Positions 10,298 through 20,442 of a stretch of 64,000 bases of DNA are shown one piece after another. The notes under the pieces were generated by a model, which worked only from the letters and a program-made list of their open reading frames with translations, had not been told where the DNA came from and made no database searches. A program made the position numbers and the translations under genes. This stretch comes from Phaeosaccion multiseriatum (taxonomy: Eukaryota; Ochrophyta, other classes): contig OZ218958.1 in the NCBI GenBank assembly GCA_965112735.1, forward strand, positions 1,426,001 through 1,490,000, given 5' to 3'. How positions within the stretch are numbered: the first letter of the stretch is position 1; the number at the start of each line of letters is the position of its first letter.

Positions 10298-12202
10298 CCA
10301 CCACCAGTTGGTGATCCAGAAGCAGGGGACAGTCACCATGCAGGCACATCTGCACGAGGTCGGAGTCGCGCTTCCCGGTCTGGTACCGGCACTCGCCCCC
10401 CCTGCCCATGACACGGGCCTGGTACAGCTGGAAGCCGCCAAGGCATTGGCTTCGTTCCCATGGCAGGCCCCACCCTCCATTTGCCATCCCAACGACCCTG
10501 TGGCGGCTGCGGTGTTGTACGAGATGGCAAGCAGGGCCGAGTCAGGTGGGCACGCGGCGCTCTGTGCAGAGTTGGGCAGGACCATTGACGAGTACGGCTG
10601 TGTGAGGCCCCCGGCCAAGCGGAGAGGGCTCGGCGCGGAGGTCATGGCATTACTCAAGAGCCTCTCCAAGGGGGCTGCGCGGGGAGCAGGTATGGAGCAG
10701 TAGGAGCAGAGACTGGAGGAGGAGCAGGAGGAGCAGGAGGAGGAGCAGGAGGAGGAGCAGAGCAGGAGGGGCATTGCAAGGGAGGCTTCGTCGAAGATTA
10801 GCAAGACGCTGCACTGCCAGAGGCCTATTCTTCCTCCCACTCCATCCCGCGTAGGACAGGCTCGTTGATGACGTGGCACCTACCAACTGCCCGCCCCTGT
10901 CCTCCCCCCCCCCTCCTCTCCTTCCTTCCTTCCTTCCTTCCTTCCTTCCTTCTTTGCACGCCTACAGGTTCCTCCGCCCTCTCCGCCCGAGGAGGAGATG
11001 CGATTTGCCACGAGAACATGGGCCTACTGCAGCTGGCGCTGGCCGCTATGGAAGCTTATCAGAGGACTGCGAGTCAGCTGGGCAGCCGCTGGGAGGAGCT
11101 AAGGGGTGCAGAGCGAGTTCAGAGGATGAGCCTCCGAGAGGGAGGGGCGTCGGTCTCCGAGTTGTTGCTTCAAGTCACGGAGATGCTGGCCGGGGGGCTG
11201 CCTCCCAAGGACGGCGTGCTGCTGGCACTGCACGCCTGCGCACTGAGCGGTGGGGCGAGCAGTGGGGAGGACAGTCATCGTCATCATCGTAGCCAACAGA
11301 ATGGCGACGACGATGATGACGACTTTGCCATGGCTGTGGGGCATCTGCAGGCCCAGCTCGTAGAGTCCGTCATGTCATGTGAGAGCGCTGCCCATCTCGG
11401 GCAATTGCGTTGTCTGCCTCCAGACGTGATACCCTTACTTGTCGAGAGCAACAGGGCTAGTGGCAGCAGTGGAGACGGAGGAGGAGGAGGAGGAGGAGGA
11501 GGAGGAGGAGGGGGCGGGGGCCAACAGGACGAGCACGGGCGGCGCCAACTGAGGGCTGAGGTGGAGGACCACCTCCTCAGGGGGCTGCGGATGCAGGAGG
11601 TGTTGCACTCTGCGCTCCGCTCGGATACCTTTGCAAAGCTTCAAAGAGCACCCACCACCTCATCCTCCTCCTCATCCCTGGACCAGCTGCGGCAGCAGAC
11701 TACGCTGCTGGGGAGGCTGGCTCGCCTTCTCTTCGACCCCGCTGCTGCTGCTGCTGCGGACGGATCGAGTGCGGCGTTTGTCCCAGAGCTGCGTGCCGCC
11801 GAGACGCTGAGCGTGTCCTCTGTGGGCCTTGGCTTGCTCTCCTCAGGCCTCAAGGCTCTCACCTTTGGAGGCGGTGGCATCCAGGCGAGGAGCAGGGGCG
11901 CCACGGCTGGTGTGAAAGCCAGCCAGGTGCTCGGTGGAACCGCAGCAGCAGCAGCAGCAGCAGGAGGAGGAGGAGGAGGAGGAGGAGGAGGTCGCACAGA
12001 CCCTCTCCTGAGTCCCTTGGTGCTATTCGTGGTGGGCGGCGTGACTTGTCAGGAGCTCAGGGAGGTGCGGGAGGTGGTTGCTGCGCTGGCTCCGAGTCGG
12101 CAGGTGCTTTTGGGAGGGACCACGCTCGCCTCGCCTGAGTTTGTCTTGGAGCAAGTCTTTTCGTGCGGAGAGGCTGGGGCTGGGGCTCGCCCTCAGCAGT
12201 GA
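9045..12202 (+). CDS. SCFD2: SCFD2-like Sec1/Munc18-family protein
   Basis: Exons 9045-10689 and 10968-12202 flank a 278-bp intron (GTATGG donor, CTACAG acceptor, in phase), giving 959 residues. The start is the first ATG after the CT-rich promoter. The N-terminal block matches the SCFD2 opening (RVALLLDDASAEALRW, then RGLVLVSSFLWD). The signature VVLVDRTLDMASP lies near residues 356-368, followed by GDTLLGRIL. Exon 2 opens with the conserved CHENMGLLQLALA helix and ends with a segment rich in VVGGVTCQELREV. Known SCFD2 proteins are divergent SM-family members linked to Golgi/ER transport and SNARE assembly. Runs of Ala-Gly, Ser, Gln and Gly, coded by GGA, AGC and CAG repeats, are inserted between conserved blocks and make it longer than usual (about 680 residues). 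Confidence 0.85.
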
Positions 12203-12417
12203 TGCAATAAGCAGAGATGGATGGGGATGAGAATATATTACACCCTTAAGTGCCATCTATGGTTGTCTAAAGAGATGGATGGGCCCGCGACGAAGGGAAT
12301 GGGGTGACAAACAAAAAATTGTTGAAGCCCGGTTTTTCTGTGATTTGGTTTATGGTATGTCCAACACGCGTGGATGACCTTTGCCCCCACTCTCCACTTC
12401 CCTCAACCAGCACGACC

Positions 12418-14319
12418 ATGGAGCTTCGAGCCTATCAGCGTAGGGTGATCGACGCGGTCGAGTCCACCAACGCCATTGTCAAGATGCCTACGGGCTCGGG
12501 CAAGACAATCGTGGCCGCCGTCTTGATCCAACGAAAGCTCGAGTCGTCATCAGACACGCGCCGCATTCTCTTCTTGGTGCCCACGCGCGAGCTTGTGAGT
12601 CAGCAGGCGGCGGTGGTTTCAAAGTGGTGTGAGAAAGTGGAGATTGCTCAGTACTATGGAGGCCTCAGGCCCCCATCAGCTCAGCATCGTGTCATCGTCT
12701 CTACTCCCGCAGCATTTCGCATGCTCCAAGCAAACGATTCGCCAGGCTTTTCGTGGGGCACCTTCTCGCTGGTCATCTATGACGAGGTCCATCACGTGCT
12801 GAAGGACCACCCCTACCGCCATATTGCCAAAGGGCTCTTGAACTGGCACGGGCGTAGCGGTGAGTCGGAGCAGAAGGTTCAGACGCTGGGGCTGTCCGCC
12901 TCTCTCACCTACGACGTGAAAGACGCCAAGATTCGAGCCACCTTGGATCGTCTTTGCAGAGAACTGGCCATCGGCACTATGATCTCTCCATCAGTGGAAG
13001 AGCTGCAAGCGGGCGGATACGTTCCTCAGCACGGCAAGAACGTGGAGGTTCTCTCGTCCACTCGTGATGTACCGGAGGGAGTCTTGCCAGAAGAGTCGCG
13101 CTTACCGCACTTGCTGCATGCTTCGTTTATGAAACGTATCCAAAACGGTACGGCGACGGAGTTTGCTCTCGATGTCATGAAGGTGGTGGAGCTACTGGAA
13201 GGAGAAGGGACAGCCCTGGTGCCCAGCTTCCACTCCCCGCTCAGCAAGGCAAAGCTGTCCAGCTGGGAAGACGCTGCGCATAAGCTCGCAACAAGCTCAG
13301 ACCGCGCTACCAGCGCTGTTCAGCAGAGAGAGCTCTTTGCCGTGTTGGAGAGCTGGTACGTTGCCCTCCGTGTGCTGGTGCAGACTTGGGAAGAGGAGGT
13401 CCAAACTGTGTTGCAGTGGTTGAAGATGACAGAGGCCGTGACTCGGCTGCCTCCTTCACTCCAGCAACAGGCGAGTGTGCAGCGCGTCACCGCCCGCATG
13501 GAGAACGAGCACAACCTCAGCAAGCTGGGAGAGCTCCATGGACAGATTGTTGCCAAGAAGGCCCTCTACGGCGCCGATTTCCAGTGCCTTGTCTTCGTCC
13601 AGCAGCGCTTCACCGCAATGGTTCTGTCGCACTTCTTGAACGAATGCGACAGCAGCTTGCAGGCTGGCTTCGTCGCCTCACGCAACTCGAGTGTGACACC
13701 CAGCATCAAAGTCACTCCCTCCAATGTGCAAAGCACCATCAGCGCATTTCGGGCTGGAGACAGCTCGGTTCTCGTGGCCACATCGGTAGTGGAGGAAGGC
13801 TTTGACGTGCCAGAGGCCAACGTTGTCATCCTCTACGATCATATGAAGGACAGCGTGGAGCTATGCCAGCGGTTTGGCCGCGCCCGGGCCACCCATTGCT
13901 CTATTGTAGTCATGGAGGAGCGCAGCGACAGGCCGCTGTCCTTCCTCGAGACTGTGCGAGAAGGGCAAGACCGGCTGGTGCAAAGCTACAATGCGTCTGC
14001 CCTCGGAGCTGTCGATCCGGCGGTGGAGAAGAAGAAGCTAAAGGACCGTGAGCGATCGGCTTTCCGGGTGCTGGCGGACACTGTCAAGTGCCGACGCTCG
14101 CCCCTCTTGGTGCTCAACGAGTACGTCAAGAAGACGCGGGCCTTGCTGGCAGAGAGCACGGCTGTGTGCGCAACTCGTGGTGGGTGGGTTTGTCGACTGA
14201 CCTACTCCACTGCGCTTCGCGAATTGGTGGTGAGTGCATCGATGGACACAAAGAAAGCTGCAAAGCTATCTTGTTGCCAGCAACTCCTGTCGCAGCTCCG
14301 GGACCAAACTCGACCGTAG
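12418..14319 (+). CDS. Dicer/RIG-I-type SF2 helicase with C-terminal dsRNA-binding domain
   Basis: A single uninterrupted frame gives 633 residues. The start is the ATG at 12418 in a good context (ACCATGG); the frame extends upstream without another ATG. Motif I is PTGSGKT (24-30), motif Ia LVPTREL (53-59), and motif II DEVH (122-125). The second RecA domain has ATSVVEEGFDVPEANVV (about 454-470) and motif VI QRFGRAR (484-490). A helical insertion lies between them, as in the Dicer/RIG-I group. Residues about 562-630 (PLLVLNEYVKK onward, ending KKAAKLSCCQQLLSQL) read as a dsRNA-binding fold. No RNase III, PAZ or CARD domain is present. The closest known role is ATP-driven sensing or remodelling of dsRNA, in RNA silencing or antiviral defence; that role is inference. 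It stands out as intron-free among intron-rich neighbours. Confidence 0.85.
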   Translation: MELRAYQRRVIDAVESTNAIVKMPTGSGKTIVAAVLIQRKLESSSDTRRILFLVPTRELVSQQAAVVSKWCEKVEIAQYYGGLRPPSAQHRVIVSTPAAFRMLQANDSPGFSWGTFSLVIYDEVHHVLKDHPYRHIAKGLLNWHGRSGESEQKVQTLGLSASLTYDVKDAKIRATLDRLCRELAIGTMISPSVEELQAGGYVPQHGKNVEVLSSTRDVPEGVLPEESRLPHLLHASFMKRIQNGTATEFALDVMKVVELLEGEGTALVPSFHSPLSKAKLSSWEDAAHKLATSSDRATSAVQQRELFAVLESWYVALRVLVQTWEEEVQTVLQWLKMTEAVTRLPPSLQQQASVQRVTARMENEHNLSKLGELHGQIVAKKALYGADFQCLVFVQQRFTAMVLSHFLNECDSSLQAGFVASRNSSVTPSIKVTPSNVQSTISAFRAGDSSVLVATSVVEEGFDVPEANVVILYDHMKDSVELCQRFGRARATHCSIVVMEERSDRPLSFLETVREGQDRLVQSYNASALGAVDPAVEKKKLKDRERSAFRVLADTVKCRRSPLLVLNEYVKKTRALLAESTAVCATRGGWVCRLTYSTALRELVVSASMDTKKAAKLSCCQQLLSQLRDQTRP

Positions 14320-14817
14320 CGGGTGGACTCCGTCGCTCTGTACAAAAAATTACATTCGTGTACATGACAGTTTTGCCGTCGGTGTAAAAAATAACCACAG
14401 GAGGAGGGGTCTTTGGGGCTCTTTTCCTTTTTTTATTTATTTAATTAATTAATTAACTTGAAAATAGCATTTCGATTGGACGGAGCCAACCCACTGTCTC
14501 CTTCCACACACACCGTCAAGCGTCAAAAATGAGTGCCCTTGGCGCGCTATCGGTACTGAGGGTGAGGCAGCCAAAGCCCACGATACACAACCGATCCCTC
14601 CTGTGGCGTAGCAGTGAGTGCTGTCACCATCTGCCCTCCATCTGCCCTCCATCTGCCATCTATATCTGTGCACTGTCGTCGTGTGCCCTTCGATGCTCAA
14701 GAGGGGTGGGGACAAGCAAGGAGAAATGACGGTATCCACTGCTCCTCCTCTCCTCCCCCTCCTCCTCCCCTTGTCATCGCATGCCGAGGCCGTAGGAGTT
14801 CATTGCCGAGGCGAGCT
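14320..14817. other. Convergent 3' flank between helicase and dehydratase genes
   Basis: About 500 bp between two 3' ends. It is AT-rich around 14420-14465 with an AATT run, and holds a threefold CATCTGCC repeat near 14628-14660. No gene is supported. Confidence 0.55.
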
Positions 14818-15699
14818 TTACGTCCTAGAGCGCACACAAAGAGGAGGGGGGGTAGGTAGGTAGGTGGACGGCCAAGCGGTAGGGACGTGGGTATGGGACG
14901 GACGCTTTGTGGATATGAAATAGAGCACTTCTTCATCAGCCTCTCGTCGTCCTCTTGTGCTCACGTTCCGTAAAAACACGTTTGTGACAGGCCAGCTAAC
15001 ACTGCTTCCACCCAAGGGTTTGTAGTCGTTACCTTCTTGGAAAGTCCTTGCACGTCATGCGTTGTGAGAGTGACATCAACTCGATTGTACACGTTCGACC
15101 ACTCCGGGTGGTGGTCCATCTGTCCATCACAAAAGCGGGGCCTCAGGACGTTAGGAAGCAAGCAAAGCACGAAGTACAATCTCTAGTTCCTTGCTCACGT
15201 ATCACACACATGCCCCCTCTGACACACACACACACACCTTTTCGGCAACCAGGGCCGTCCTACTCATGAAGGCCCACGCTTCGCTAAAGTCAACGAACTC
15301 GAACGTCTTCTTGATCGCATCCTTGTCCTCCAGCTGCAGCAGCGCCAGAGGCACACCACGGAGAAAAATGAGAGACCAGGGAGATGAAAAAAGGAAGTCA
15401 AGTTCAGCGTCTCAGCCATACCCCCGTCTCAGCCTCACCTCTTTCCACCCCGACTTGGCCAGTTCAGCGAGGGCCTGCTCCCGTTCGTCCTTATTCAACA
15501 CGTACGTAGCCAAGCCCCTTCTTCCCAACCCTGCTGCCCTCGGTCCCCCTCCCACACCAGCAGGCACGCCGACTCTCCGTTGGTTGCCGCTTCCAACACA
15601 GCTGGAAAGAAATCGAGGAATAGTAGACCCGGGAGCGATAGAGGCCAACGGACGAGGCAGCGCCCTGCACCTTCGACACACCCGCAGAAGAGACGCCAT
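14818..15699 (-). CDS. Pterin-4a-carbinolamine dehydratase with N-terminal extension
   Basis: Exons are 15699-15439, 15333-15238, 15119-15033 and probably 14940-14818, about 188 residues, all in phase 0. After a presequence-like N-terminus rich in Arg, Ser and Leu ([20 protein letters not shown]), the fold begins at [20 protein letters not shown]. It continues with [15 protein letters not shown] and the catalytic segment [17 protein letters not shown] (His122, His123), then [11 protein letters not shown]. The enzyme dehydrates 4a-hydroxytetrahydrobiopterin, regenerating the pterin cofactor of aromatic amino acid hydroxylases. The presequence suggests import into mitochondrion or plastid (inference). 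The last exon is the least certain: its helix [10 protein letters not shown] fits the family's final helix, but the Pro-rich tail does not look conserved. Confidence 0.85.
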
Positions 15700-16027
15700 T
15701 CCTGTGGCGGTGGTTGAAGCAGCGCGTTTTTTATGTCGAAGCCAGTGTGTTGTGCTGTTGGTGCTCCACCTGAACTCACAGCTGCGGCAAACGTGTGTAT
15801 GGTACGATCGAGGGGAATAGGGAACGAGTTTAATACAATTACACAGAGCAAAGAGTGGTTGCTTTATGGATGGTAGAGTGGTATTTAGAAGACGAAGCCG
15901 TAGCTCGTCGAGGTTTGTAGACTGTGAGGGAGAGAGAGTGCTTTTTGCAGAGCGGAGGCCGGGAATGAGGGAGAGACTTCATCAAAGGACACCAGTCCTG
16001 CCCGCATTGTTCCAATACTAGCGGAAA
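15700..16027. promoter_or_regulatory. Divergent promoter region, dehydratase and EF-hand/MFS genes
   Basis: A 328-bp gap between two ATGs in opposite directions. No low-complexity tract and no clear TATA element are seen; regulatory function is inferred from position. Confidence 0.45.
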
Positions 16028-17335
16028 ATGCTGCCTCGAAGTGGCCAGCGTGTCGCAGCAGCGATACGGCAAGCGTCCCTTCGCGCGGCGGCTCAGCATC
16101 ATCAGGTCCAGCGAAGGACTTTGGCGATAGCCTCCTCTTCGCTTAACTCCTATAGCCGCTTCAAGCCCCAACCACAGAAGAGAGATGGCGCCAGTAGTGT
16201 ATTTGACAGCAGCGAGGTCAGCGGCAGTAACGGCAGGTTAGTAGGGGAGTGTTTGACGCTGACACGGGAGCTTTTCTGGCTTGGCCTTTCTCTTCGTTCC
16301 CATCTCCACCCGCACTCACTCACCCTCTTCACGTCACTGCCTCTCACGACCGGCACCACTATTGCTACTGTCATACCGCAGCAGAATTAGAAGGCGTTAC
16401 AGTAGTAGCGGAGCGAGAACCTTCTGCTCTTCTGCTCCTCGAACGGCACACAGTGGGCCAGGTGGGGCCCTGCCGCAAGCTGCAATGCCAGCGGCAGCAA
16501 AAGCAGCAGCAGCAGCAGGAGGAGGAGGAGGAGGAGGAGGGGGGAAAGGAGGAGGAAAGAGCTCCAAGAGGTCTACTCCGTCCCGCCCAAGTGTGATGCT
16601 CGACAACACGCGCCTGTTCGACGGACTAGGACTCACCACCTTCACGGATGAGGACATAGGCCGGGCCTTCGATAGGCACGACACGAACGGCGATGGCACT
16701 CTACAGGTATGCTTTTGGACAGCGATGATGCCCGTCATACTGTACGTTATCTGTTTGTCTCACTCAGCCTCCTGTCTCTGTTCTCCATGTCTTCCATCGC
16801 ACTCTGTGGCCTTGTTGCCCATGCGTGTTCTCTAATTCCATCTCCAGAGGAAAGAGGTGGAGGCGCTTTTCATCAAAATTTGCCGCAACTACCCACAGCA
16901 AGACGTCAACGACAATGACGATGAGGAGAGGGGGAGGGAAGGAGGGGCGCAAACAGGGTCGGGAGCAGATTGCTGCCGGGCTTGCACCGAGGCTACCGTG
17001 GCGTCGCAAGTGACTGAGTTTATGCGCAAGTGGGAAGCAGAGCAGACCTCCCCCGGGGGGCAACTGGTGGTGACGAAGGAAGCGTTTGTGAAGAATATGC
17101 GCTTGATGGCCGAGACCCTGGACAGTAGAGTCTACCCCCTGGCCGCGAGCATGCTGTGGGTCGGTGTGAGTGTGGGAATCATCATTCCGGTGAGGAAGGG
17201 AGGGAGGGCGGGAAGGAGGGAGGGAGGGTATTGAGCCTTTGCGTGCATGCATATACGTATGTATGTATGACGTGTTTGTTTGTGCATCTGCGAAGGTGCC
17301 TCCATTCGTACTCTTTCTCTCCGTACACCTTCCAT

Positions 17336-17370
<35 letters not shown>

Positions 17371-19625
17371 TGTCCTCTCCCCTACCCCCTCTCTTTCCCC
17401 CTCCTCTCCCCCTCCCCCACACCCCCCCGTCTCTCTCTAAACCAAAGGTGATGCCTCAAATCGTGCAGTCCCTCGGCATAAGCACGAGTGACTTTGGCCT
17501 CGTCATCAGCGCCTTCGGCCTCTCCAAGCTCCTCGGCAATATCCCCAGTGCCATTGCCGTCGATCGCATGGGCCGAAAGCCCTTCTTGTCGTACCCGTTG
17601 CTGCTCATGGCCGTGGGCACGTCAGCCATGGGCCTGGCTGGAGGGGTCAATGACCTCATAGCGTGCCGACTGCTCACGGTAAGTCGCACTCTCTCTCTCT
17701 CTCTCTTATCTCCCTCTCCCTCTCCCTCTCTTGATTGCTTGCTTGCTCTCTCTCTCTCTCTCTTTGAGCTCTTCCGTCCACCCTGTTCTGCCGACATTTT
17801 TGATCGTTGGCGTGTGGAGGACCAGGGACGGGACTCACTCACGGGCACAGGATCGAATTGACGTGTTTGAATTGGGAGAGGAGCCTACACCCCGTGTCCT
17901 CCACAACACCACACACACACACAAACACTTTCTCTGTCTCTCCTGCCACCACCGAAGCGTTGGAATCTCGAAGTGCATGTACACCCCATGGTGTACTGTA
18001 GTACCCAGTCGAGTAGAGAGATGGTGTGCTGTAGTACCCAGTCGAGTAGAGAGGGGAGATGTGCTGTAGTACCCAGTCGAGTAGAGAGGGGAGATGTGCT
18101 GTAGTACCCAGTCGAGTAGAGAGGGGAGATGTGCTGTAGTACCCAGTCGAGTAGAGAGGGGAGATGTGCTGTAGTACCCAGTCGAGTAGAGAGGGGAGAT
18201 GTGCTGTAGTACCCAGTCGAGTAGAGAGGGGAGACGGAGGAGGTGCATGTACACATCATGGTGCTGTAATGCCCAGTCGAGTCGAGAAGCCGTCCCTCCG
18301 CCCCCCCCCTCTCTCTCTGAGTCACCAGCCCAACGGAGGTCAAGCGGACGTTCACCCTCTCCACCACTACCTTCTTCTTCTTCTTCTTCTTCTTCTTCCT
18401 CCTCCTCCTCCTCCTCCTCCTCCTCCTCCTCCTCCTCCTCCTCCTCATTCCTCCTTCTCCACCTACCGTTCCTTCCCTTTCTCCTCCTCCTCTTCCTCCT
18501 CCTCCTCCTCGTCCTCCTCCTCCTCCTCTTCCTTTCACAGGGCTTTGGAGTGGCGGGCTTCTCTACAGCAGCAATGATGATGATCAGCGACATTTCCACT
18601 CCCCTCAATAGAACACGCACTACAGCTCCGGTCATGGCGTCTTTCAGGTGAGTAAATGAGGGAGTGAGTGCGTGGGTGAGTAAGTGAGTGGGTAAGTGAG
18701 TAAGTGAGGATGTGAGTGCGTGAGTGAGTGCGCGCGTGACTGACTGACTGAGTGAGTGAGTGGGTGAGTGGGTGAGGGAGGGTGTGAGTGAGTTAGTGGG
18801 TGAATGAGTGAGTGAGTGAGTGAGTGAGTGAGCGAGTGAGTGGGTGAGTGAGTAATGAGTGAGTGAGTAGTGAGTGGGTGAGTGAGTGAGTGAGTGAGTG
18901 AGTGAGTACGTGCCGTGCGAATCTTTAATGTACCATATCTATGCCTCTTCGTTTCCCTTCCCTCCCTCCCTCCCTCCCTCCCTCCGTCCGTCCGTCCCTC
19001 AAGTGCCGGGGCGGCTTTGGGCCCTGCCTTGGGAGGCATCCTCTCCAGCTACGTAGGGGTGCAGCCCACCTTCGCAGCGGTGGGAGTGATGTTTGCCCTC
19101 CTTGCGGGAGTCAACTATTTTAAGATGACGGAGACTCTCGTCCTGCCGGCAGCAAGGGGCGCTGTGGGAGGAGGAGGAGGAGGAGGAGGAGGAGGAGGGT
19201 CGTCACCATCTTCTGGGCAAAGCGGGTTGTGGAGCACACTTAAAATGACGAAGCAGCAGTGGGCACCGCTGCTCCGGAACGAGAAGCTGCAGGGCATCTA
19301 CGGCTTGAACGGGGCGTATTGGTTAGCCATGGCGGGCTCACAGATGACGTTGCTGCCCATGGTCCTCGTGTCACCTCAGGTCAGTCAGTCAGTTGGTCAG
19401 TCAGTTAGTTCAGCAGGCTCACTTGGGCTTTAGCTTCACCTGCACTACCGTTACACAACCGTTACACAACCGTTACACAACGTGTCATCCCCCCCCTCCT
19501 CCTCCTCCTCCTCCTCCCCTCTCCCTCGACACAAGAGCCGAGAGCTTTGGTCATCGGTGGCGGTGCTCTCCACTCACCCTATGCCCCTCCCTTCCCTTCC
19601 CCGCCCCGCTCCGCCCCTCCTTGAA

Positions 19626-19684
<59 letters not shown>

Positions 19685-20397
19685 TGTGTGTATTTTGTGC
19701 GACCGTGCTCGTCAGTTCGGGCTCACTCCGGCGTCCCTGGGGGTCGTCTTTGGAGGCATGTCTGTTGTCTCGGTGCTTGGCGCTCAGCCCATGGTACGTA
19801 AGGGATTACGTATTGCGCTTTAATGGGAGTACAGGGGACTGCAGAGACCTTGATCGTGGGACTATGTTGTGGAGAGCTTCGCTTCTTTCTCTCCCCCCTC
19901 CTCCCCCTCCTCTGTTCCCCTCCCCTCCTCCCTTCCTCCCCTCCTCCCTCTCCTCACCTCCTCCCCTCCCCTCCCCTCCCTTCCCTCGTCCCCTCCCCCC
20001 CCCCTTCCCCTCCCCTCCCTCTCCCGTCCCTCTCCTCCTCCCCCGCCCTGCCACACACCCCCCACACCACAGGCTGCCGTGGCTGACAGGTTCGGCAAGG
20101 GCCCCTCCATCCTCATTGGCTGTGGCACAGTGAGCTCCGCCATGCTCCTCCTCCCCATGGCCACCCAATTGAACGAATTGGCAGCAGTGGTGGGACTGTG
20201 GGCCCTCGGCTCCACCACATTAGGCAGCGCACCGGGTGAGTGGAGTGGAGTGGAGTGGAGTGGAGTGGAGTGGAGTGGAGTGGAGTGGAGTGGAGTGGAG
20301 TGGACCTCACCCTCACCCTCACCCTCATCCTCACCCTCATCCTCACCCTCACCCTCACCCTCACCCTCATCCTCACCCTCACCCTCACCCTCATCCT

Positions 20398-20442
<45 letters not shown>

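Noticed and set aside
12304-12417. Upstream extension of the helicase frame
   Set aside because: No ATG is available in it (it begins with GTG), and the helicase fold starts directly after the ATG at 12418.
17996-18280. CRISPR-like array
   Set aside because: The 35-bp units are contiguous without spacers and lie in a eukaryotic intron.
17835-18635. 266-codon minus-strand frame with a repeated STGYYSTSPL-like motif
   Set aside because: The motif is the translated 35-bp minisatellite plus Glu/Arg runs from TCC repeats.
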